From Ursus arctos (Eukaryota > Chordata > Mammalia > Carnivora > Ursidae): 64,000 bases of DNA. The translations under genes were made by a program, and so were the position numbers. Each line of letters begins with the position of its first letter. Position 1 is the first letter of the stretch. The notes under the pieces were generated by a model. The model saw nothing but the letters and a program-made list of their open reading frames with translations. It did no database searches and was not told the origin of the DNA. Positions 1 to 10,214 of the stretch are shown piece after piece. The stretch is taken from positions 44,957,833-45,021,832 of the forward strand of contig NW_026622764.1 of NCBI RefSeq assembly GCF_023065955.2, read 5' to 3'.

Positions 1-239
1 TATGAATTATTCTAAGACAGACATAATTAAAGTGGTAACTAAGAGTAGATAAAAGTAAAAATTTTTAGTCCTATAAAAATAACATAAATTAAATTGAAAA
101 ATATAAACTGGCATTTAAAAATATTTGTAAATGGTTTTATTATTACACCTAAGCATTTTGTTCTCTCCCATACAACACTAGGAATTAGGAATACTTTCAT
201 TTTTCTTTAAAAATATATTAAAATGTCATTTTATTTGAA

Positions 240-470
240 GATTATTTTGTTTATCAGCGATTTGTTGAATTTTTCCTGTTTCCATGCCATTTGCACATTT
301 TCTTCCATGAATCGCTCATTTGTGTCTATTACATACTACTTTTTGTGGGCTCTTCATATATAAAAATGACTCTTTAACTGTCAGTATATTTTAAGTTTTT
401 TTTTCAGCTATAGAAGTTTTTTTCTTAATGAGGACAAATTTACCAAACTTCCTTTTTAAGAAGATATGAT
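240..470 (-). repeat. Old LINE-1 fragment (ORF2 3' part), antisense
   Basis: The + strand reads like the reverse complement of the L1 ORF2 C-terminal region. It has a Met/His-rich 'tttgcacattttcttc' stretch, then 'cttcatatataaaaatgactc', then a 'tagaagttttttt' segment, in the order expected of antisense mammalian L1. It is heavily diverged and has no open frame. The ends are uncertain because no target duplication is visible. It could be coincidental AT-rich similarity. Confidence 0.4.
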
Positions 471-1682
471 AAGCTTTGAACTCTGGATAACATTGAAAAC
501 ACTTAGAAAAACTTTAAAGCCATGTGACTTTATTAAATTGAGAACCCCTACATTCTATATTCGTATCCCTATCTTATCCTTTATGTGATAGTTAAAACTG
601 TTTCTTCTGTCCTGTCAGCGAAGGCATTTACCAGCTATGGCATCTTTTCTGCAGTGAAGTAATTTGTTGAACTTCCACTCATTTAGTCTCCTCTGATGGC
701 CTCAGCCATCACCCCACCCAGGCAATTTCCTGTTGTTCCCACTGTATGTTCAATTTAAATTTTAAGCAAGGCTATCAGGCACAATTCAGGTCACAGCTTA
801 ACCATACTGCAGTCAATTTGCCCATGTCCTTGGCATTTTTTACTTACAAGGAATTACAGCCTTGCACATTTTGTACATGATGTTCTAGTCTTCTTTGCTC
901 TGTCATTCTTATGACTCTTAATATCCTTATACTGCAAGCATGCCTTTTTTTTTTTTTTGGTAATTTCTGGATAATTTCCTCTAAATTACCAAGAATCAAA
1001 CATTATGCCCACTTTTGGCTTCAAAAATGGATGATAGTTAGCTAAAATTATGTAAGTAAAGCACATAGCACAAAAAAACTATGGGGATGCTATTTATACG
1101 TGTGATCATTCTGATTGAATTTTGGAATGAGATTCCTATACGGAGAATATACAAGAAGAGAATGACCTATCCTTCACACAAAGGAAAGATAGGGGCCCAC
1201 ATACTCTTAACTCAAAGCTAAAAGACTTTTTACAAAGTAGAATTTGAGATATGTTATGGACCCAAATGCATTTGGAAAGAGTTCCTCTTTCTGAACCCTA
1301 ATTTTTTCTTCTCATTCATATCTTCCTTCACTAGTGCCAGTTTCATTTACTTACCTTGGGTAATTCATCTTGAATCCTTTTTTCTTTGGTCAGTTTCATG
1401 GTTTCTTCCAACAGTCTCTTTCAAAAACTCTTCTTCATAGCCCATATTAACTAAATCAGAATGTTTCATTTAACACAATTTTCTCCATTTCAGTATTCGT
1501 GAGTCAACTTTTGCAAGTATGCTGGAAACCATTTTTGAGGAATAAAATCCATAATAAAAACAAACAAATTAGTTATTCCCTAATAAGAGGGCAAAGGGGG
1601 TTCTTTAATGCAGAAGCGTGAACTCTAGAGAATAAGAACTATTAGCAATAGTAACTGCAAAACTTACAGATTTACTCTAATT
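471..1682. other. Unique AT-rich sequence, nothing recognised
   Basis: I see no gene, RNA or recognisable repeat on either strand. The only low-complexity item is a short T tract near 945-958. Confidence 0.5.
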
Positions 1683-1844
1683 TAGTGGTCACAGGCTAGG
1701 AACACCTGGAGAAGTTTTGAACACACTCATTTCCTTGGTCCCATCCCAGAGCATATACATGAAGATAGCTTCTGGGCATCTGTACTTTTAAAAAGTATCT
1801 AAATAAATTTAATGTCCAATCAGGTTAGAGAACCACTGACTAAC
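1683..1844 (-). mobile_element. MER5-like hAT-Charlie DNA transposon relic
   Basis: The right end reads 'ggttagagaaccactg', the reverse complement of the CAGTGGTTCTCAACC-type hAT-Charlie terminus. The interior has the family's 'cacctggagaagtttt' and 'cttctgggcatctgtactttt' segments in the right order. It is a non-autonomous MITE-like element of about 160 bp, near the usual MER5 length of about 180 bp. It encodes nothing. The left terminal repeat is decayed. Confidence 0.65.
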
Positions 1845-2195
1845 CATTGATTATATAACTAACTAAGCAGTTTAGAGGGGACCAGTGAAATAGGTATTCT
1901 TTGAGAGTTGTAGTGTTTACTTACACATTTACTTCTTGTTTCTAAATACATATTCAATCATAGGTAATTTCTTCACTGAAGTCTTCAAAAACTTAAAGCA
2001 TAACTCTCACTCAATATTTGAAGTTGAGTGTTAGCTATTTAAAGCTCAAAATAATTAATATTTTCCACATTGTAATAACTGAAAATTAACACTATGCCTT
2101 TATTGATATTGCTTTCAAAATTTTCTAACTCTAAATGTAAAAACAGTTGTATTGTATTCTGTTGTTTCCCAATTCCTTTAAAAATACTTTCCAGT

Positions 2196-2389
2196 GGGAG
2201 CACCTGGGTGGCTCAGTTGGTTAAGCAACTGCCTTCGGCTCAGGTCATGATCCTGGAGTCCCAGGATCGAGTCCCACATCTGGCTCCCTGATCAGCAGGG
2301 AGTCTGCTTCTCCCTTTGATCCTCCCCCCATTCATGCTCTCTCTCTTTCTCTCTCTCTCTCAAATGAATAAATAAAATCTTTAAAAAAT
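2196..2389 (+). mobile_element. CAN-SINE (SINEC), older Caniformia-type
   Basis: A full-length tRNA-derived SINE starts 'gggagcacctgggtggctc'. It has a Pol III A box in the tRNA-like head, a B-box-like 'ggatcgagtccc', a body with 'tgatcagcagggagtctgc', a CT-rich run at 2340-2360, then 'aaatgaataaataaaatc' and an A-rich tail. The flanks show a degraded duplication around 'tactttccagt' and 'tatcttccaatg'. Divergence from the young copies in this window and the 'cagcagggagtctgcttctccc' body suggest an older subfamily. It has no protein coding capacity; mobilisation depends on L1 enzymes. Confidence 0.93.
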
Positions 2390-3712
2390 GTATCTTCCAA
2401 TGATTCTTAGCAAAATTTTATTATATTTTCTAAAGAAAAAGCAGAAGAATATAGAAAAAGAAAGTTATGGAATAACAATCTTTAATACTGTAAAGAAGCT
2501 ACCTTGAAATCTGAGTATTAAACATTTATATACATAAATTATAATATGTACACACCACCACAGGACTGTAGACTTACATGTGTGTATCTATACCTGTATC
2601 TGTATATCTATGTTTAACTCCTTTCTAAAATTCAGCAATAAAATCTCTTTTATATGAGGATCCTCCCCAAAATTCCTCAAATTTATGAACATATTCATTT
2701 TCATATTATATTCAGAGATTGAATTATCCTGTTGTTTATAATTCGAAGATGCCTGTGCAGAAAGGCATAACATTCTAGAGAAAAGCAGCACTGACTTTTA
2801 GCTTTCCTGTAATTCCACATGGAGCACCCTTTTTCTGTCGCCGTTAGCCAGTTAATCGTTTGACACATTCGGAGGAAATGTGTTATAATCAAAAACCTTA
2901 CACTTTTGCAGAAACACAAATAGGAAATTCCAATTTATTCACCCCCTACAGGACGAAATCAATGAGTTCTAAAAGTGACTATACTTTGAAGATTCTTACT
3001 TACCACATCTTTATGCCATTCTGCCCCTAATTCACTTTTCTCTTACACATACATCTGGTCTCCAGAGCCATGTTTCTCAGACCCTAAAGATCATTAAAAC
3101 ATATTAATGTGTTTGTGAATATTTCCCTACTAAGTATTTTGAAGGGAAATGAGAAAAAAAAATTGCTTGTTGAACTTCTATGAATGGGTGTGACTCAAAA
3201 GAATTTAAGTGGTAACTTTCTATAATGCGACATTCATACTTGTTTCTGGATGATATGTCATGTACCCCCATGGCTTTTCAGTATAGTTTTTGGTATGAAA
3301 CACCCACATTCAGGTTGAGAAAGCCTAGTCTGAACTAATTTCAAAATTTCATTTTTTTCAACACAATGTAAAGTATTTCCCATCCCCGAAAAGGGCCCAA
3401 AGCAATATTCTGCAGATTAGCAGTACAAAAGGGAAGGTAGTCTGGCATCCCTTCATATTCTCTATGGTTGTGGCCAGGGATGATTAAATCTTTTTTGACT
3501 AGTGCTAGCCTCTAGTTTGTTAAGTCATCACTGGCTCACCCCTTTCCCACTTAATATGACAGTTCTGTGGTCTCTTTGGAGATTTCCTTTTCCTCCAATC
3601 CTGAGGAACACACTCTACATCTTTCCTTGGGGAAAGGGAGACTATCTGCCCTTTGACTTCTGTTCTAACCAGCACTCCAACCAGACTCACTGGGTGGCTA
3701 CCCAAGATGATT
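2390..3712. other. Unique AT-rich sequence
   Basis: I recognise no gene or repeat with confidence. Around 3310-3330 'aggttgagaaagcctagtc' loosely resembles a hAT-Charlie end, but the upstream sequence does not complete an element. Confidence 0.45.
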
Positions 3713-4215
<503 letters not shown>

Positions 4216-4459
4216 CGGATCTACACAGCTACATCTTGAGCCATCCCATAGGAAGATACACACACCTAGAAGCATGGGTAGCTGCTCTTCCAGATCGTTC
4301 TTTTCAGTCTGTTACTGCACGTTGCTTAAGCCCATCTTTCCCATTTAGATTTTTTTTTTTTAATATGGAGTCACAAACCTGTCTCTGTGCCCTCTTCACA
4401 AAATTCAGAATACGCCATTCAGATTCTCCCAACAGATTTTACCGTATGCTCTGTGCTAG

Positions 4460-5028
4460 TGTTGCAGGATTTCTCTGCTTTCAAGTGTCTGTGGTTCTTG
4501 GTCACACCGCTTCAAAGATTGAAGAGGTAGACCAGATGAAGAGTAGTGGGCAGCAAAGCAAAGTTTATTAGTTTATTCAGCAATAATATAAAGCTCCTGG
4601 AGAGGAAGGGGAGCAGAGAGGGTTGCCTGTGGAGTTTCTAAATTTAGGGGCTTTTATATGCTCTTTTGAGGAACTATCTTAAGCAATCAGGGTGTGCTGA
4701 ATCGTGCCAATCATGGTTTTGGTCACATATCTGTCTACCTATTAGGTTAATGTCTATGTGCTGATGGTCTCTTTTGCTGACATCTGGGGGCTTATGTCTT
4801 AACTGCCCCTTGCCCATGATAGGAACAAATGCCTTGAGCTTAATTGTCTTATTTAGGACATTTTTCAGGCATCATTTCTCCAAAGGCTGCAAAGCAGAAT
4901 GTTAGTGTGGTCCTGTCTAAGCTGTAAAACAGGATGTTAGTGCTATTTTATTTTAGGTGTCCTGACTCCATATTTTCTTGCTGGGGAACCTGGCCCTAAC
5001 TACCTAACTGTCCAACTAACTCCTAACA
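4460..5028 (-). mobile_element. Solo retroviral LTR (ERV1/gammaretrovirus-like), complete
   Basis: 569 bp bounded by TG (4460-4461) and CA (5027-5028), with a short terminal inverted repeat TGTT/AACA. It is flanked by a perfect 4-bp duplication CTAG (4456-4459 and 5029-5032). Read on the minus strand, it has a TATAAAAG box (complement of 4651-4658) and two AATAAA polyadenylation signals (complement of 4564-4569 and 4572-4577) in the correct U3-R order. A 4-bp duplication and this layout fit class I (gammaretrovirus-like) LTRs. No internal proviral sequence lies on either side, so this is a solo LTR left by LTR-LTR recombination. The family name is not known to me. It could retain promoter or polyadenylation activity. 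Confidence 0.85.
4651..4658 (-). promoter_or_regulatory. TATA box of the solo LTR
   Basis: The minus strand reads TATAAAAG, about 75-90 bases upstream of the two AATAAA signals of the same LTR. This is the expected U3/R arrangement. It would drive transcription toward lower coordinates. Activity is not demonstrated. Confidence 0.55.
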
Positions 5029-5032
5029 CTAG

Positions 5033-6175
5033 TCTGTGGAAGCACTGAGCCTGCACAGACCATCCTTGCATTTACAGTAGAACAGGAAATTAACTATTTA
5101 CACAAAAGCTCTTTCTGAAGAATGATGAATCACATGATCATTTTGGTCAGGTCCTGAATAGGTGAGTCAGCCAACCTTATGTAGAATTTGTGGATACTTA
5201 CTCAATTATTAGTTTTAGTTGCTTTTTTTTTTTTTTTTTAAACACTTTGCGTTCTTGGTGAGACTCTGAAATGGTAGAAACCATTTAGGATTATCTCTAT
5301 GATAAAAATGAGTACTTAAAAATAAATTCCAATTTATAGTAGTAATTATTTCAGTGACATTGTGTTTTATATCACTAAAATCTGAAAATTGACTTATTAG
5401 AAGCCAAAGAGCTTAAATCATTGAAGAGATATCAATATAAATATTGTGTTTTATGAGTACACAATCATATTTATAGAGAGATGCTTTTATAATCCAAATG
5501 CAAACTGAGCCCTTGTCCATGAGCAGTTCATACTGATACATACAGAACCAGCCCACTTGGAATTTTCCATAAATAACACAAAATCCTTTCTGTTTTTGTT
5601 TGTTTTTGAGGAGTGAGGAGTTCACACCATTGACTTGGTAGTATTTCGTACATATACACAAAACCCTCACTACCTTTTTCTTCTGTCCAGTCTTCCCTTT
5701 CTCCTGTGACTTCTCACAGCTCTATGTCAAATCCTTACTCCTTCAGTGGGAACTCTGAAATAGTTTTGGTTCCTGTTTCTGTTTCCAGGATTGCGTAAGC
5801 ACATGAAGTTTTAAAAGCAAACTATTAAGGTGGCAGCAGCAAAACAGAGGGCCATCACTTACAGAGTTAATCCTTCTTAGAAAGGAGTATGAGGGGTATC
5901 GGTAACATATATTTTTTATAATAGATTTAAATCCTATTAAAATTTTATGAGCTTATTTTTCTGACTTCATAACTAAGTTATTTGTTTAGAGAAGGCACCA
6001 ATTCTTCAAACAAATCATTTTGAAAGACACTTAAATAATTATCCAATCCCAGTTGCTCCCTTGAGATAAATTTAACTCTTGCCTCAAAAATTAAAAGCTA
6101 TAACAAGATAAGAAGTTACATAGGAGAAAGGCCTTAAATTGATTATACTACCCTGAGACTATGTTCTATAAATGT
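5033..6175. other. Unique AT-rich sequence with a T tract
   Basis: No gene or classified repeat recognised. A homopolymer T run lies at about 5223-5239. An 85-codon minus frame at 5413-5670 has no features of a real protein. Confidence 0.45.
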
Positions 6176-6413
6176 GAACTAAGTTTTCTTTTCTTTTCTT
6201 TTTTTTTTTAAGGTTTTATTTATTTATTTGGCAGAGAGAGAGACAGCCAGCAAGAAAGGGAACACAAGTAGGGGGAGTGGGAGAGGAAGAAACAGGCTCC
6301 TAGCAGAGAAGCCTGATGTAGGGCTCAATCCCAGAATGCCAGGATCACGCCCTGAGCTGAAGGCAGATGCTTAATGACTGAGCCACCCAGGCACCCCAGA
6401 ACTAAGTTTTCTT
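6176..6413 (-). mobile_element. CAN-SINE with 15-bp target duplication
   Basis: The SINE itself spans 6191-6398 on the minus strand. The + strand starts with a poly-T/TTTTC tail, then 'tttatttatttatttggcag', and ends 'actgagccacccaggcacccc', the complement of the tRNA-like head. The perfect duplication GAACTAAGTTTTCTT lies at 6176-6190 and 6399-6413. 'Tcacgccctgagctgaaggc' and 'gagagacagccagcaagaaa' place it with the arctoid/bear-type subfamily, with some decay. Retroposed by L1 machinery. Confidence 0.95.
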
Positions 6414-8059
6414 GACATAGGTATAAAATAGTAGAAGGGAAATTCTATAACATTCTATACTGAAAGTAATAAACCTTATCAGCAAAATCTAAGACTTGTT
6501 TGGGGAAGGAAAAGAAAAGACGCTGAAAAAATGAAGCTGTTCTAAGATTTCATCTCACTGGGGTCAAAAGGGGGCAGAGAGGAGAAGCAGAGTAGAATCA
6601 ACATCTTGGTGAGGGAAATCAGTTTTGTGTGGTAGTCATTTTGGACCTCTGGTTATATGACCTTGACTTTTTTTATTTTTATTTTTTAAATACAGCTCAT
6701 GTAGGACCTTAATGGAGTACCCATCTATTTCTGTACTAGGTACTGTACATTGATCAGTGACTGCCAAATAACCCTAAGAATTAAACTATTTTGGCTTTGT
6801 CCTTAAACATAATACCTATTCCATTAGGAGCATTCTTATTTCTTCTTGCAATTAAGTATTGCTACTGGCCTCTATTGCCCCAAGATTTCAATATCCACGT
6901 TATAATGAGAGAACTTTGTTCAGGAGCTGGCCTTTCTACTTGTATCCCAGGCCCTCAGAGGACCATCATTTAGAACCTTTCAAGACCATGCTCTTCTCAG
7001 AGATGTATGTCCCAATGTCTTGGGGAAGGGCATTCTCAAGCTCCACAGGCATTCTTAAGCTCATGGATAAGGCATGGGTAAATAGGTTATATAAAAGTAA
7101 TCCACTTCAACATTTCTAAGTGTTTAGAGTCTTTCTTTACATTATAACACAAAGTTCTGAGCATCACAACTTCATTTAATTTAGAATACCATTGATAACA
7201 TGTGCCAGTTATCAAGGTCAACAGAAATTAGAATCATCCATAGCTACTCAAGATCATTCATCAAATCCAAAGACTCTTAAGTGAAAACATAGTGGAAAAT
7301 TTAGACCAATCTACTGTCGTGTTTTTCTCTCCCTGGTCCTGCTCTAGTTGTATTCATTCCTACGTATATTTCCAAAGTCAAGGCAGCTATTTAATAAGGA
7401 AATGCTTACTATTCTATTTGACATGTAAGTCTTGTTCTGGGTTTGATTGTGTAATTGGTTCTAAGGAGCTAAAGGAAATGAGTACTAGAGAAGATGCTGT
7501 ACGAGAATTTACTTTCCCTTGGAAGACAACCACTTCAGTGAAAGTCATTACAGGGATTTTGAGAAGATAAAGCAACTTTGAGAGATAGGAGAGAATGGGT
7601 GGCCCAAAAGACTATAGAATCCTTTGAGTCACCTACATCTTCTCACTTTCCATACTGCAATCTTGTGCTTCACTTTCCTATAAGATCTCCTTAATTTTCA
7701 CATAAAGACCTCATGAAATCCTGAATTCAAGGACTGCAAATTAGCAGTCTGAAGGTTCCTACCATGTATATGACTTTTAGCCGTATTATCTCTATAGTTA
7801 AATGATATGAATATATTATTTTAAGGAAATCTGGCTTTGCTGAAACCACAAATCTGAATCTGAGCTTAACATGTCTTTTAAATGACTCAACACTATTTGA
7901 AGCATCTAGTCAACCTGCTGGTTCATATATATTTCATGTATCCTTCACAATGGTCTCTGTTAGTAGCCATTAAGTCAGCCAAAATCTTGGTTTCAGTAAG
8001 CAAATTGGAAATTTCCTGGATGGCCATTGTAGTCAAGGACTACTAAGTTCCCACAGTCC
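6414..8059. other. Unclassified sequence between SINE and MaLR LTR
   Basis: No gene recognised. Frames of 86 codons (6859-7119) and 92 codons (7292-7570) are present but lack any domain or codon signature I can name. The stretch at 6780-7570 has a more mixed base composition than its surroundings and could be an old ERV interior or other unlisted repeat. I cannot classify it. Confidence 0.35.
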
Positions 8060-8410
8060 AGTATTGTTTCAATCCGTTTGGGTTGCTGTAACAAAATACC
8101 TCAGACTGGGTATCTTATAAACAACAGAAATTTGTTTCTCACTGTTCTGAAAACTGGAAATCTGAGATTAGGGTGCCAGCATGTTCAGGTGAAGGCCCTC
8201 TCCTGGGCCCTTGTAACCTCACAGAGCAGAAGAATTTGTGTATCTCTTCCAGGACTTCTTTATAAGGGGGCAGTAATCCTATTCAGGAGGGCTTCACCTT
8301 CATGACCTAATCACGTTCCAGAGGCCTCACCTCCTGATATCACATTAGGCATTAAGATTTTGACATAACAAATTTTGGGAGGACACACTCACTCAGATCA
8401 TAGTAAGTAT
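8060..8410 (-). mobile_element. Complete solo MaLR LTR (MST/THE1-like)
   Basis: The LTR spans 8065-8405 (341 bp). The + strand starts 'tgtttcaatccgtttgggtt', the complement of the MST/THE1 3' end, continues 'ataaacaacagaaatttgtttc', and ends at a decayed 'tcagatcatagta', the complement of the TGCTATGGTTTGA 5' end. The 5-bp duplication AGTAT at 8060-8064 and 8406-8410 is intact. LTR length (340-430 bp) and 5-bp duplication are typical of ERVL-MaLR. No internal sequence is attached, so it is a recombined solo LTR. The 5' TG is mutated to TA. Confidence 0.9.
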
Positions 8411-8732
8411 AAACTGTATCCTTACTGCATCTAGTCTAAACCAGTTGAGAAAAATCAATCCCAAATTCCCATTTCCTGCAGGCTTCTTTGTCTTCACCCC
8501 TGCTTGTTATGTCACAGAATTGTGAGATATAGGCCTCAAAACACCTTCTGGCTAGTTTAAAAAAGAAACAAATTTGTTTAAGAATGACAAGTAGTTAGGA
8601 CATCTCTAGAAAAGATGAGGAGCCAGAGTACAAAGATACATAACCAGGAAACATGTCAGCAACTGAGAGGTCTTTCATATTGAAAACTATACTGTCATTG
8701 CCTCTAAGCATTTATGAAATTGTAGGACTGTA

Positions 8733-8951
8733 TTGCGGATGACTTTTTTTTTTTTTAAGATTTATTTATTTATTTGAGAGAGAAACAAAGAGAGTACAAG
8801 CAGGGGGAGAGGCAGAGGGAGAGGGAAAAACAGACTCCCTGCTGAGCTGGGAGCCCGATGTGGGGCTCAATCCCAAGACCTGGAGATCATGACCTGAACT
8901 GAAGTCAGATGCTTAACCAACTGAGCCACCCAGGCACCCCTTGCGGATCAC
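8733..8951 (-). mobile_element. CAN-SINE with 11-bp target duplication
   Basis: The SINE is at 8744-8940, antisense. It has a poly-T tail, 'aagatttatttatttatttg', a purine-rich complement of the CT stretch, and ends 'gagccacccaggcacccc'. The flanks are TTGCGGATGAC (8733-8743) and TTGCGGATCAC (8941-8951), one mismatch. The body reads 'actccctgctgagctgggag' rather than the bear-type 'ccgctatgagcc', so it belongs to an older caniform subfamily. Confidence 0.94.
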
Positions 8952-9039
8952 TTCTGCCACAGTTGAAAAAACTGAGCACCATAATAACCCTTTTAAGATC
9001 AGTCCCCATATAAGAAGCCATTACTCATTTTTTGTTGTT

Positions 9040-9190
9040 GTTGTTCATTACAACTTTATTTATAATACCAAGATATGGAAACAACCTAAGTGTCTATCGG
9101 TGGATGAATGAATAAAGAGGATGTGATACATACATACATACATATGTGTGTGTGTGTGTATGTGTGTATTTATATGTATATATGTATATG
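9040..9190 (+). repeat. L1 ORF2-3'UTR junction fragment
   Basis: The segment 'ccaagatatggaaacaacct' followed by 'gtgtctatcggtggatgaat' is the well-known L1 sequence around the end of ORF2. It runs into a TA/TG simple repeat where L1 copies often carry one. It is a short fragment with both ends uncertain; the Tigger-like sequence abuts it on the right. Confidence 0.75.
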
Positions 9191-9192
9191 TG
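9127..9192. repeat. Compound (CATA)n-(TG)n-(TA)n microsatellite
   Basis: 'catacatacatacatatg' is followed by a TG run and a TATG/TATA stretch. It sits at the site where L1 3' fragments commonly expand. Confidence 0.9.
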
Positions 9193-9440
9193 ATCCTTGA
9201 ATAATGTGGGGGTTGAGGCACTGACTCCCTGCACAGTCAAAAATTTGTATATAATTTTTGACTTCCCTAAAACTTCACTAATAGCCTACTATTGACCAGA
9301 AGCTTTACCAATAACATATATAGTTGTGTATGTATTATATACTGTATTCTTACAACAAAGTAAGCTAGAGCTTTATTGTAAGCCATTAATCATATTAACT
9401 ACTTCCAAACCTTTCTTACGAAGGTACTTCTGGTTAGTAG
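9193..9440 (-). mobile_element. Tigger/MER2-like (TcMar-Tigger) DNA transposon fragment
   Basis: 'gatccttgaataatgtgggg' matches the Tigger/MER2-type terminus CCTTGAACAACACGGG. It is followed by the family-like 'cacagtcaaaaatttgtata', 'gacttccctaaaacttcact' and 'aatagcctactattgaccag', then 'actgtattcttacaacaaag'. Only one end is present and no transposase frame remains. Strand and exact family are uncertain. Confidence 0.65.
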
Positions 9441-9611
9441 ACTGCAAGTTCCCTGGGACGTTTCTAGATGCAAGGGAAGGTGAGAAGAAAACTCCTTAAA
9501 TATTATTAATCCTATTTACATAAAAATACAGTAAGCATTATTTTAATTGGAAAAATCACTAAAACCATATAAGTTAAATATAAGGATCTGGGCAGAGATA
9601 AGCATTTTTGT

Positions 9612-9957
9612 CATTATACTTTTTTAAATTTTTTTAAAAAATTATATTTAAATTCAATTTAGTTAGCACGTACTGTATTATTAGTTACAGGGGTAGAATT
9701 TAGTGAATCATCAGTTGCATACAACACCCAGTGCTCATTACGTCGTGTCCTCCTTAATGCCCACCACCCAATTACCCCATTCCCCCACCCACCCCCCCTC
9801 CAGCAAACTTCAGTGTGCTTCCCATAGCAAAGAGTCTCTTATGGTTTGCCTCCCTCTCTGTATTCATCTTATATTATTTTTCCTTCTCTTCTCCTATGTT
9901 CATCTGTTTTGTTTCTTAAATTCCACATATGAGTGAAATCATATGGCATTATACTTT
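9612..9957 (-). mobile_element. 5'-truncated carnivore L1 3' end with target duplication
   Basis: The L1 sequence is 9623-9946 with the poly-A tail as the T-rich left edge. It carries the carnivore L1 3'UTR features 'gtagaatttagtgaatcatc', 'caacacccagtgctcattac', a C-rich run at 9780-9800 and 'tgttcatctgttttgtttct'. The perfect duplication CATTATACTTT is at 9612-9622 and 9947-9957. Only about 0.32 kb of the 3'UTR was inserted, so it contains no ORF2. It is homologous to the tail of the larger L1 at 60232-61627. Confidence 0.92.
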
Positions 9958-10214
9958 AATGAAATTTTAATGGAGTCACAATGAAATTATTAGAATTTTA
10001 TTTGATTTGTCAGGTTCCAGTTTGATTTCAAAAAGAATCAAATTTGATAAGGTAGGTAAATGAAAGACAGTATAAACGTTGGAAAGCAAGGCATGAAATA
10101 TTTTGTTTTGGTTTTTAATTGTGGATATCATGATCATATACCTAGAAAACACAGAAAGCACCAGTAAAAATTGCTACAATTAACAATAGAATGCTTTGAC
10201 GTAGACATGGATAC

